Positions 18,647-26,125 of a stretch of DNA of 64,000 bases are shown piece by piece. The DNA is taken from NCBI RefSeq assembly GCF_008711325.1, contig NZ_VXDB01000009.1, positions 124,001-188,000 of the forward strand. The letters are read 5' to 3'. Numbering within the stretch: position 1 is the stretch's first letter; every line of letters starts with the position of its first letter. The translations under genes and the position numbers were made by a program. The notes beneath the pieces are model-generated. The model did no database searches, had not been told where the DNA came from, and worked only from the letters and a program-made list of their open reading frames with translations. Source of the DNA: Roseibium sediminis. GTDB lineage: Bacteria > Pseudomonadota > Alphaproteobacteria > Rhizobiales > Stappiaceae.

Positions 18647-19434
18647 TTGCCTGAAAACTCCGGTGCGCGCTTTTCCAGGAACGCGGTTACGCCTTCGGCA
18701 TAGTCCGCGCTGTATCCGGCCTCGCGCTGCAGATCGCGCTCCAGATCCAGCTGTTGGTCAAGCGTCTGGTTGGCGGCTTTCTGGATGGCCCGCTTTGTCA
18801 GGCCGTAACCCTTGGTCGGGCCGACCGCAAACTTCGCAGCCTGGCCGCGAGCTGCCTCCATCAAGCCGTCATCCTCGACAGCTTTCCAGATCAGGCCCCA
18901 GTTTTCGGCCTGCTCTGCAAAAACGGGCTCGCCGGTCAGGGCAAGGGCCTTGGCACGGGCCTCACCAATCAGACGGGCAAGGTGCCAGCTGCCGCCTGCG
19001 TCCGGCACAAGGCCAAGCTTGCAAAAGGCCTGAATGAAGCGGGCAGACTTGGCGGCAAACACCATGTCGCAGGCGAAGGCCACGTTGGCTCCAGCACCGG
19101 CTGCAACACCATTGACCGCGCAGACAATCGGCTTCTCAATGGAGCGGATCAGGCGAACGGTTGGATTATAGAAGGTGTCGAGCGTATGGCCGAGATCAGG
19201 TGCGCCACCCTTGCGAGGGTCGCGGTCGCCAAGGTCCTGACCTGCGCAAAAGGCGCGGCCAGCGCCGGTCAGAAGAACCGAGCGTACAGCGTTGTCATCG
19301 CGGGCACGTTCAAAAGCCGCGCGCAGCGCAAGATGCATCTCGTCATTGAAAGAATTCAGCTTGTCCGGGCGGTTGAGGGTGATGGTGAGGACGCCTCCGT
19401 CAAGCTCCGTCAGGACGGTGTTTGAAGCGCTCAT
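18643..19434 (-). CDS. paaG: PaaG, ring-1,2-epoxyphenylacetyl-CoA isomerase
   Basis: PaaG is a crotonase-fold isomerase that converts the 1,2-epoxide to oxepin-CoA (and acts on later double-bond isomers). The 263-residue product has the oxyanion-hole segments AGRAFCAGQDLGDRDPR and NGVAAGAGANVAFACD and the catalytic-Asp segment KLGLVPDAGGSWHL, diagnostic for PaaG. I chose the start at 19434 (MSASNTVL). It is the first gene of paaG-paaI-paaK-paaR and has a PaaR-like operator 68 bases upstream. Confidence 0.94.
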   Translation of the reverse strand: MSASNTVLTELDGGVLTITLNRPDKLNSFNDEMHLALRAAFERARDDNAVRSVLLTGAGRAFCAGQDLGDRDPRKGGAPDLGHTLDTFYNPTVRLIRSIEKPIVCAVNGVAAGAGANVAFACDMVFAAKSARFIQAFCKLGLVPDAGGSWHLARLIGEARAKALALTGEPVFAEQAENWGLIWKAVEDDGLMEAARGQAAKFAVGPTKGYGLTKRAIQKAANQTLDQQLDLERDLQREAGYSADYAEGVTAFLEKRAPEFSGK

Positions 19435-19501
19435 GAAAGTCTCCCGGCTGGCTGCGGGCCAGCATGAAGCCAACCCGTTTGTTTTGACGATTATTTGCAT
19501 A

Positions 19502-19513
19502 GACCGAACGGTC
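19502..19513. promoter_or_regulatory. PaaR-like operator upstream of paaG
   Basis: The palindrome GACCG-AA-CGGTC lies 68 bases upstream of the paaG start. Its flanks resemble the box at 9006-9019 before paaA (both end CGGTCAG and share GACC-N-A). Bacterial PaaR proteins bind ACCG/CGGT palindromes of this kind. Confidence 0.65.
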
Positions 19514-19571
19514 AGTCAATTCTTTAGGTGGGTGAAAACAGGTGGCGAGTGACGTAAGGAGAGAAGGGGCG

Positions 19572-20393
19572 TCAGACCCGCCAGCGCAGAAGCCGCGTTT
19601 CAAGTTTGCCAACCCCGAAACTCACCACAACACCGAGGAGGGAGAGGATTACGACCCCGGCAAAGAGGCGGTCGAGATCATAGAGCGAACCGGCCTGAAG
19701 GATATAGGCGCCAATGCCATATTCCGCGCCCAGCATTTCGGCAGCCACAAGCAGAATGATTGCGATTGCGAGGCTGATCCGAAGCCCCGACAGGATGCCC
19801 GGCATGGCTCCTGGAAGCACGATCTTGCGGACGATGGACATCCACGACAGGCCGAAGCTTTGCCCCATTCGGATCAAGGTGCGGTCCACATTGTCGACCG
19901 CACCGTAGGTGGCAACAACCGTCGGGGTGAACGTGCCAAAGGCGATCAATGCGTATTTGGACCCTTCATCAATGCCGAACCAGATCACGAACAGCGGCAA
20001 AAGCGCGATCTTTGGAATGGGAAAGATCGCTGCGACGAGTGGCACAAAGCCTGCGCGGGCAGCAGAGAACAGCCCGATCATCAGGCCTGTTCCAATCCCT
20101 GCGAGGGTTCCAAGGAATGCACCAACGACAAGCCGGGTGAGCGAGGGAAAAAGGTTCTGTGTCAGCCGACCGGATTGCCAGAACTCCACCAGCGTCCAGA
20201 AGACATCACTTGGCTTGGGCAATGTGAGCGCCGAAATCCAGCCTTGCCGGGTTCCAAGTTCAGCAATGGCGATCAGTATAGCAAAGACAATCAGCCCGAC
20301 GCCTCGTTTATGTCTTGGCCGAAATCCGCCCCCCCGATAAGGCACGGGCCGGGCAGGTGTGTCGTTATCATGTGCGGACGTCTCAAGCGCCAT
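19572..20393 (-). CDS. ABC transporter permease, NitT/TauT (SsuC) type
   Basis: This inner-membrane permease belongs to a nitrate/sulfonate/taurine/hydroxymethylpyrimidine-type importer. The 273-residue product has about six hydrophobic segments and the binding-protein-dependent loop (FGLSWMSIVRKIVLPGAMPGILSGLRIS), which docks on the ATPase. I chose the start at 20393 (GCGGAG upstream), which overlaps the preceding ATPase gene by 11 bases. It is the last gene of the operon SBP-ATPase-permease. The substrate cannot be read from the sequence; lying between phenylacetate and tryptophan degradation genes, an aromatic acid or its precursor is possible. Confidence 0.88.
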   Translation of the reverse strand: MALETSAHDNDTPARPVPYRGGGFRPRHKRGVGLIVFAILIAIAELGTRQGWISALTLPKPSDVFWTLVEFWQSGRLTQNLFPSLTRLVVGAFLGTLAGIGTGLMIGLFSAARAGFVPLVAAIFPIPKIALLPLFVIWFGIDEGSKYALIAFGTFTPTVVATYGAVDNVDRTLIRMGQSFGLSWMSIVRKIVLPGAMPGILSGLRISLAIAIILLVAAEMLGAEYGIGAYILQAGSLYDLDRLFAGVVILSLLGVVVSFGVGKLETRLLRWRV

Positions 20394-21153
20394 GGACAAG
20401 CTCCGCATCTGCTGCGCGGGCTTCGTCGCGCATCAAGTGCCACAAATGATCATGCTTCTGCTGAAGGTCAGGGTCTGCTGTGCGCCTTTGATCCAGAGGC
20501 GCGTCTATCGTCACCACCTCATGAATGCGACCGGGACGGCGGGACAGAACAACGATCTGGTGTCCCAGTCGAACGGCTTCCTGAAGATTGTGGGTCACAT
20601 AAACGGCGGTGAATGGCGTGCGGCTCCACAAGGAGACTAGGTCTTCCATCAAAAGATCACGGGTCTGACTGTCGAGTGCTGACAGCGGTTCATCCATCAA
20701 CAGCACGGCAGGATTGACGGCAAGGGCACGGGCAATGGCTACCCGTTGCTTCATGCCGCCGGAAAGCTGCTTGGGCAGGGCGTTTGCGAAGTCGCTCAGG
20801 TTGGTGCGGGCGAGAACGTCGGTGATGACGCTGTCGATCCGGTCTTTCGGTAGACCGTGATCTTCAAGCACCAGCGAAATGTTCCCGGCCACCGTTCTCC
20901 ATGGCAGAAGGGCGAAGTCCTGAAAGATGTAGGTGAGGGCGTTGAGGCAACCGTCCGGCTGTTCGCCAACCTGAAACACATTGCCAAGGGTCGGCTGTTC
21001 CAATCCGCCGATAAAGCGCAGCAGAGTGGATTTCCCGCATCCCGAGGGGCCGATGATGCAGGTGATCTTGCCGGCTGGAATTGTGAGCGAAATGTCGCGC
21101 AGAACCTCCACCGCATCATAGCGATGGCCGACCGCGTCAAGGCGGATTTCCAT
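20383..21153 (-). CDS. ABC transporter ATP-binding protein, NitT/TauT (SsuB) type
   Basis: This is the cytoplasmic ATPase of the importer formed with the neighbouring permease and substrate-binding protein. The 256-residue product shows Walker A (GPSGCGKST), Q-loop (IFQDFALLPW), the signature LSGGMKQRVAIARAL, Walker B (AVLLMDEPLSALD) and the switch His (YVTHNLQEA). I chose the start at 21153 (MEIRLDAV), where similarity begins. Its 3' end overlaps the permease start. Confidence 0.92.
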   Translation of the reverse strand: MEIRLDAVGHRYDAVEVLRDISLTIPAGKITCIIGPSGCGKSTLLRFIGGLEQPTLGNVFQVGEQPDGCLNALTYIFQDFALLPWRTVAGNISLVLEDHGLPKDRIDSVITDVLARTNLSDFANALPKQLSGGMKQRVAIARALAVNPAVLLMDEPLSALDSQTRDLLMEDLVSLWSRTPFTAVYVTHNLQEAVRLGHQIVVLSRRPGRIHEVVTIDAPLDQRRTADPDLQQKHDHLWHLMRDEARAADAELVHGA

Positions 21154-21213
21154 GTCAGGATCCCGTTCCGGGCGGGATGTTGCTCCCGCCCTGTCATGTT
21201 CCAACCGATGAGG

Positions 21214-22233
21214 TTAGCCGCGCGTTTCCACGTAGCTGCCATCAACGAGCGTCTCCAGGGTGATGTCCTTGCTGACTAGGTCTTCCGCCTGGAACCACTC
21301 CAGCTGGTCCTTCACCGAGGCGAGGTTCAGTGCTGCTCCTTCATTGAGGCGCATCGTTCCGTTGACGATGGACGGCGCGGCCTTTTCGCGAGGCTGATCG
21401 TTGTAGACATGCTTGTGCAGCAGGTCGACCATCGCGTTCAAGGCTTCGTCGCCGCCGGTCTGGGCAATCATGGCTGCGTTGTAGTCGGCGGCACCCTTGG
21501 AATAGGCGGACAGGAAGCTCTTGGTGAGATCCCGCTCGTTGCCAGCGTTTTTCTCCGAAGTGAAGAGCGTTGTCACCTGATAATCCGGAACATAGTCGGC
21601 CACATTGCCGATGATGTGAACGGCGCCGGATCCTGCCAGTGGCTTGGCAATGTGCGGTACAATCGACCAGGCGTCGATCTGGCCCGACTTCAAGGCACCG
21701 ATAACCGCGCCGACTTTCTGCAGCGGCTTGAACTTCAGCTCGATCCCTTCCTTTGCAGCGATTTTGGAGCCCATGTAATGGAAGGAAGACCCGGCCGTTG
21801 TCATGCCGAAGGTCTTGCCGTTCAGGGCGGCAGGAGACGTCACACCGGCCTGAAAGGCTGCATCGGAGACGAGGATCTTCTGGCCATCGATGCCGGCTTC
21901 CTCGGAGAGGCCGCCGCCGATTACCTTGACTGCACCCTTTTGGGCAAGGGAGATCAGGCCACCGGAAATGGCAGTCACACCAAAATCAACGTCGCCGGAG
22001 GCAATCGCGACGGCCATCGGCTGGGCAGCCTGAAAGAATTTCAGCTCAACATCGAGACCGGCTTCGGCAAAGTAGCCGCGCTCATAGGCAACAAAGCTGC
22101 CTGCGTGACTGGTAAAGCGCAGCGCTCCGAGAACGACCTTCCGGTTCTGCGCAATGGCCGGCATTGGCAGCGTGGCAAGAGCAGCAGCTCCGCCCATAAG
22201 GCCAAGGGCCTGGCGGCGATTGAAAACGGACAT
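21214..22233 (-). CDS. ABC transporter substrate-binding protein, NitT/TauT type
   Basis: This is a periplasmic binding protein of the NMT1/SsuA-like superfamily. The 339-residue product begins with a twin-arginine-type signal (FNRRQALGLMGGAAALATL, cleavage after AIA), so it is probably exported folded. The mature part has the family features (FVAYERGYFAEAGLDVELKF and GDVDFGVTAISGGL). A strong GGGAGG site fixes the start at 22233. It is the first gene of the transporter operon, 60 bases before the ATPase gene. Confidence 0.9.
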   Translation of the reverse strand: MSVFNRRQALGLMGGAAALATLPMPAIAQNRKVVLGALRFTSHAGSFVAYERGYFAEAGLDVELKFFQAAQPMAVAIASGDVDFGVTAISGGLISLAQKGAVKVIGGGLSEEAGIDGQKILVSDAAFQAGVTSPAALNGKTFGMTTAGSSFHYMGSKIAAKEGIELKFKPLQKVGAVIGALKSGQIDAWSIVPHIAKPLAGSGAVHIIGNVADYVPDYQVTTLFTSEKNAGNERDLTKSFLSAYSKGAADYNAAMIAQTGGDEALNAMVDLLHKHVYNDQPREKAAPSIVNGTMRLNEGAALNLASVKDQLEWFQAEDLVSKDITLETLVDGSYVETRG

Positions 22234-22276
22234 GAAACCTCCCAAAACTTTTTTACAGCCGAGCCGTCACCGCAAA

Positions 22277-22298
22277 TAGTGAGGTCACCCGGTCACTA
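22277..22298. promoter_or_regulatory. Inverted repeat upstream of the NitT/TauT-type operon
   Basis: TAGTGA (22277-22282) is mirrored by TCACTA (22293-22298) with a 10-base spacer, 44 bases before the binding-protein start. It may be an operator. I cannot assign a regulator, and it does not match the PaaR-like boxes. Confidence 0.3.
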
Positions 22299-22398
22299 TA
22301 ATTAGACGCTGCATGTTGGGAGAAAGCGAGGGCAGGTTGCAAGGCCTGCAGAGGCAAAAGCTGTTCAATACGGTCTGCGACCTTGGTCGCGGAGGTTC

Positions 22399-22420
22399 CG
22401 GCAGACAACGCGGTCTGCCG
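22399..22420 (-). terminator. Hairpin after the lytic transglycosylase gene
   Basis: CGGCAGAC (22399-22406) pairs perfectly with GTCTGCCG (22413-22420) 26 bases beyond the transglycosylase stop on the minus strand. No T-tract follows, so this is a hairpin consistent with, but not proof of, termination. Confidence 0.4.
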
Positions 22421-22445
22421 AAATCTCAGGTGCGACAAGCGAAAA

Positions 22446-23258
22446 TCACTTGGCGGAGATCTTGTCAGCCATCACGGAAATGGTCTGAACGTAGACGCTG
22501 GCCTTGTTCCATTGCCGCAGAACGCCGTAATTGGCAGTGCCCGGACCCCAAGGCTGACCGGCCCGCCAGCCTTTTTGCTTCAGATAGTTGGCGGTCGAAG
22601 CAAGAACGTCAGGCACCGAGCGGATGAGGTCGCGGCGACCATCGCGGTCATAATCGACAGCGTATTTCATATAGGATGAGGCCAGAAACTGTGTCTGACC
22701 GATCTCGCCAGCCCAGGCTCCGCGCATTTGCTCCGGAGCCATGTCGCGGCGCTTGATGATCTGGAGGGCATTGACCAGCTCATTGGTGAAAAAGTCCGAC
22801 CGGCGGCAATCATAGGCCAGCGTGGACAGTGAGCGGATGATCGACATGTTGCCGACATAGCCGCCAAAGTTTGTTTCTAGTCCCCAGATGGACAAGAGGA
22901 TCGGTGCGGGAACGCCGTATTTCTTTTCTAGCTTGTTGAACAGGCGCGCATATTGCTGTTCAAGGCGTTTCGCCTTGTTGATCATCGCGTTGTTCACACG
23001 CTTGGCGTAGAACTGCTCGAACGACAGCTTGAAGGATTTCTGGTTCCGGTCCAGCCGGATCACCTTCTGGTCGTAGGAAACGCCCTTCAAAGTGGACGAC
23101 ACCAGACCAGAACTCAGTCCGTATTTCGATGCATTTTGGGTGAAGTCGGCTTTCCAGGCTTCAAAGCCCTTGGCATCGTTGCCGCATTTGGCACTTGCAG
23201 TGCCTGCCTGAAGCACTGCCAGCGAAAAACAAAAAGCAAAAACACTGCGCAAAATCAT
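22446..23258 (-). CDS. Lytic murein transglycosylase, MltB family
   Basis: This is an exported GH103-type lytic transglycosylase that cleaves peptidoglycan glycan strands to 1,6-anhydromuropeptides. The 270-residue product has a signal peptide (LQAGTASAKCG; a Cys lies two residues after the apparent ASA cleavage site, but this is not a clear lipobox). It also has the SLT_2 domain with the catalytic Glu in IWGLETNFGGYVG and the AGEIGQTQFLASSYMKYAVD segment. It lacks the C-terminal peptidoglycan-binding domain of longer MltB relatives. A good ribosome-binding site (AGAGG) precedes 23258. Confidence 0.9.
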   Translation of the reverse strand: MILRSVFAFCFSLAVLQAGTASAKCGNDAKGFEAWKADFTQNASKYGLSSGLVSSTLKGVSYDQKVIRLDRNQKSFKLSFEQFYAKRVNNAMINKAKRLEQQYARLFNKLEKKYGVPAPILLSIWGLETNFGGYVGNMSIIRSLSTLAYDCRRSDFFTNELVNALQIIKRRDMAPEQMRGAWAGEIGQTQFLASSYMKYAVDYDRDGRRDLIRSVPDVLASTANYLKQKGWRAGQPWGPGTANYGVLRQWNKASVYVQTISVMADKISAK

Positions 23259-23273
23259 GGGGAACCTCTATCC

Positions 23274-23544
23274 CTAGGCTGTGTGGACGGATTGGAGATG
23301 CATTTCGCCGGGAAATGCAGTGTCCAAGACAAGGCGAAACTGGCGAAGGCGATGTGGTACATCGTTGAGCCAGATTTGCGTTGGCATTGGGCAGTGCAGG
23401 CCCGGCCCTTTGGGTGGATCAAACGGCTACAATCTGAAGGAAACGCGCCTTTGAACGTATGTTCAATACGTTCAAAGTCTCCTTTCCACCAGCCTTTGCC
23501 GTTTGATCCACGAAATACGTCTCCAATCCGTCCACACAGCCTAG
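23274..23544. mobile_element. MITE-like non-autonomous element, 271 bp
   Basis: The outer arms (23274-23298 and 23520-23544) are a perfect 25-bp inverted repeat starting CTAGGCTGTGTGGACGG. CTAG at both edges can be read as a 4-bp target duplication of the YTAR type used by IS5-like elements. Inside are three further perfect stems: TGCATTTC/GAAATGCA near 23298-23318, a 13-bp stem (23415-23427 with 23498-23510) and a 12-bp stem (23449-23460 with 23466-23477). There is no transposase. It sits at the 3' end of the kynurenine operon beside the transglycosylase start. Confidence 0.75.
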
Positions 23545-23619
23545 TATTACCTTTGGGAAGATTGCTACCCCATGATCCTCCGATAGTCACGACCTATTGA
23601 AACAACAGGTGAGGCTTTT

Positions 23620-24018
23620 TCAGCGGGAAATGACAGCCGTTGCCTCGATTTCCACGAGAGCTTCGTCTTCGACCAGTTCCGAGACGACGAGCATTGACAT
23701 GGCGGGGAAGTGTTTTCCGAAATACTTCTGGTAGGCCTTGCCGACGTCCCGCTGGTGGCTGACATAGGTTTTCTTGTCCGTCACGAACCATGTCAGGCGA
23801 ACCACGTCACTCGGCTTGCCGCCTGCTGCTTCCACGATGGCAACAATATTGGCAAGTGCCTGTTCCATCTGGCCGATGAAATCATGGCTTTCGAATTTCT
23901 GCTCGGCTGTCCAGCCGATCTGTCCGCCGATATAGAGCGTTCCGTCTGGTGTGAGCATGCCGTTGGCATAGCCTTTGGCAGGGGCCCAGCCTTCGGGCTG
24001 AATGACTTTATGAGACAT
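23620..24018 (-). CDS. RidA/YjgF-family protein (non-canonical)
   Basis: Rid proteins hydrolyse enamines or imines released by PLP and other enzymes, or have related deaminase roles. The 132-residue product has the family fold markers (YIGGQIGWTA, QALANIVAIVEAAGG, VEIEATAV). Where archetypal RidA has the catalytic Arg in a PARS-like motif, this protein reads FPAMSMLVV, so the canonical arginine is missing. This places it with Rid4-7-type relatives rather than housekeeping RidA. As the last gene of the tryptophan/anthranilate operon it may deaminate an enamine intermediate of that route; this is inference. Confidence 0.85.
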   Translation of the reverse strand: MSHKVIQPEGWAPAKGYANGMLTPDGTLYIGGQIGWTAEQKFESHDFIGQMEQALANIVAIVEAAGGKPSDVVRLTWFVTDKKTYVSHQRDVGKAYQKYFGKHFPAMSMLVVSELVEDEALVEIEATAVISR

Positions 24019-24070
24019 GCGGTTTCTTTCGTTTTTTCAGCAAAACACGTGCCTTGAAAATTCGGCGGGC

Positions 24071-25282
24071 TCAGGTGACGCGGGAGCGTACGGCGTATTT
24101 CGGGTCCTTCCACGCTCCGGTCGACATGATGTCTTCCAGAATCTCGGCTGCGGCGAAAACGTCTGCCTCATCGAGATAAAGCGGCGTGAAGCCGAAACGC
24201 ATGATGTTCGGCGCACGGAAGTCACCGATCACGCCGCGCTCAATCAGGGCCTGCATCGCCTCATAACCCTTCTCGAAACGGAAGGAGACCTGAGAGCCAC
24301 GCGCTTGCGGGTCCCGTGGGGATGCCAGTTCCAGCATCGGGCAGCGGCGTTCGACTTCAGCAATGAAACGCTCCGACAGAACGATGGAGGCCTTTCGGAT
24401 ATCCTCCATCGTGACGCCTTCAAAGGCGTTCAGGGCTTCGTCCAGAATGGACAGCTGAACAATCGCCGGTGTGCCGATGCGAAGTCGCTCCGTGCTCATT
24501 GCGGGGCGGTAACCCAGCTCCATCGCAAAGGGCGCATCGTGACCGAGCCAACCGGCAAGGGCAGGCTGGATTGTTTCGACAATATCCGGGCGGGCATAGA
24601 TGAAGGCTGGCGCGCCGGGGCCGCCATTCAGATATTTGTAGGTGCAGCCAACCGCAAACTCGGTGTTGCATCCGGTCAGGTCAACCGGAACCGCACCTGC
24701 CGAGTGGGCGAGATCCCAGATCATGACTGCGCCAGCTGCATGAGCCTTGTCAGTGATGGCTTTCATGTCGTGCATGCGTCCGGTGCGATAGTCGACCTGG
24801 GTCAGCATGACCACGGCAATGCTCTCGTCGATGGCGTCCACGACGGATTCCGGATCCACGACTTTCAACTCGTGGTTCTTGCCGATCGTGTCGATCAGGC
24901 CTTTGGCCATATAGAGATCGGTCGGGAAATTGCCGTTGTCGGAGAGAACCACCTTCCGGTCCGGGCGCATTTGAAGGGCTGCGGCAACGGCCTGATAGAC
25001 CTTGATCGACAGCGTATCACCGGTCGCGACCGTGCCTTGTGCTGCGCCGATCAGAGGCGCGATCCGATCGCCCACGGTTTTCGGCAGGTGCATCCAGTTT
25101 GCCGTGTTCCAGGCCTTGATCAGATCCTGCCCCCATTCGGAGGTGATTGTTCTGGCAGCGCGCTCGGCGGCCCCTTTGGGCAGCACACCGAGCGAATTGC
25201 CGTCGAGATAGAGAATCCCGTCCGGGAGCTCGAAGCGATCCTTGCGCGGCAGTAGTCGCGCCTGAGCGATTGGGGCGTTCAT
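24071..25282 (-). CDS. kynU: Kynureninase
   Basis: Kynureninase is a PLP enzyme that cleaves L-kynurenine to anthranilate and L-alanine. The 403-residue product shows LDGNSLGVLPKG near the N-terminus, the DLAHSAGAVPVDL region, the PLP-binding Lys in GCTYKYLNGGPGAPAF, and the C-terminal RAPNIMRFGFTPLY segment, all typical of KynU. It starts 3 bases after the tryptophan dioxygenase stop and is followed by the RidA-like gene after 52 bases. Confidence 0.95.
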   Translation of the reverse strand: MNAPIAQARLLPRKDRFELPDGILYLDGNSLGVLPKGAAERAARTITSEWGQDLIKAWNTANWMHLPKTVGDRIAPLIGAAQGTVATGDTLSIKVYQAVAAALQMRPDRKVVLSDNGNFPTDLYMAKGLIDTIGKNHELKVVDPESVVDAIDESIAVVMLTQVDYRTGRMHDMKAITDKAHAAGAVMIWDLAHSAGAVPVDLTGCNTEFAVGCTYKYLNGGPGAPAFIYARPDIVETIQPALAGWLGHDAPFAMELGYRPAMSTERLRIGTPAIVQLSILDEALNAFEGVTMEDIRKASIVLSERFIAEVERRCPMLELASPRDPQARGSQVSFRFEKGYEAMQALIERGVIGDFRAPNIMRFGFTPLYLDEADVFAAAEILEDIMSTGAWKDPKYAVRSRVT

Positions 25283-25285
25283 GGC

Positions 25286-26125
25286 TTACAGGTCTCCACG
25301 TACATGCCAGAGTTCGGGGAAGAGCTGGACGTCCAGCATTTTTTTCAGATAGCTCACACCGGGCGTCCCGCCGGTGCCGCGCTTGAAGCCGATGACGCGC
25401 TCGACTGTCGTGACGTGGTTGAAACGCCAGCGACGGAAATAGTCCTCCAGATCGACCAGCTTTTCCGCAAGTTCATACAGCTCCCAATAGTCCGCGACAT
25501 TCTCGTAGACGATCTTCCAACGCTTGCGGATTTCGTCATTTGCCTCATGCGGTTGGGTCAACTGGGGAGCGGGCGGTGTGGCATCCGGTCCATCCAGTGT
25601 CTTGAAGAGCAACGTCACCGCATCATCGTAGAAACTCGGGCGTGCAAGTTCTGCTTCCAGCTTGCCAAGGATTTCCGGGTGATGCGCATGTGGCTTGAGC
25701 ATGTTCGGATTTCGATTGCCGAGCACGAATTCGATCATCCGGTATTGCCACGACTGGAACCCGGAAGAAGGGCCAAGGGCATGGCGGAATTCGGTATATT
25801 CGCTCGGCGTCATGGTCCGAAGAACGTCCCAAGCTCCATTCAGCTGATCAAAGATGCGCGAAACGCGGGTCAGCATCTTGAATGTCGAAGGCATCTTGCC
25901 TGCATTCATTTTCTCGCGGGCGCTGGCAAGCTCGTGGATGGCGAGTTTCATCCAGAGCTCACTGGTCTGGTGCTGGATGATGAACAGCATCTCGTCATGC
26001 GCATCGGAAAGGGGATGCTGCGCCGAGGTGACCGGGTCCAGATGCAGATAGTCGCCATAGGACATGGCGTCCTTGAAATCCATCTTCGCTCCGGCTTCGC
26101 CGGGATCGTAAGCAGACGAACTCAT
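25286..26125 (-). CDS. kynA: Tryptophan 2,3-dioxygenase
   Basis: This cytoplasmic heme enzyme opens the indole ring of L-tryptophan to N-formylkynurenine. The 279-residue product has the family segments [29 protein letters not shown] (substrate/heme pocket), [18 protein letters not shown] and [21 protein letters not shown] take the ATG at 26125, which overlaps the ligase stop by one base (TGATG); a TTG one codon earlier is possible. Clustering with kynU supports a catabolic role. Confidence 0.96.
   Translation of the reverse strand: MSSSAYDPGEAGAKMDFKDAMSYGDYLHLDPVTSAQHPLSDAHDEMLFIIQHQTSELWMKLAIHELASAREKMNAGKMPSTFKMLTRVSRIFDQLNGAWDVLRTMTPSEYTEFRHALGPSSGFQSWQYRMIEFVLGNRNPNMLKPHAHHPEILGKLEAELARPSFYDDAVTLLFKTLDGPDATPPAPQLTQPHEANDEIRKRWKIVYENVADYWELYELAEKLVDLEDYFRRWRFNHVTTVERVIGFKRGTGGTPGVSYLKKMLDVQLFPELWHVRGDL

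Noticed and set aside
19542-20612. Plus-strand frame of 356 codons opposite the ABC permease
   Set aside because: It is the antisense shadow of the permease and ATPase genes, with low-complexity charged composition and no family match.
22953-23600. Reading frame across the MITE, considered as a truncated transposase
   Set aside because: It runs out of the transglycosylase antisense strand and shows no transposase motif; the element appears non-coding.
24017-25255. Plus-strand frame of about 410 codons opposite kynureninase
   Set aside because: It lies entirely over the kynU frame, which has PLP motifs; the antisense product has no recognisable motif.
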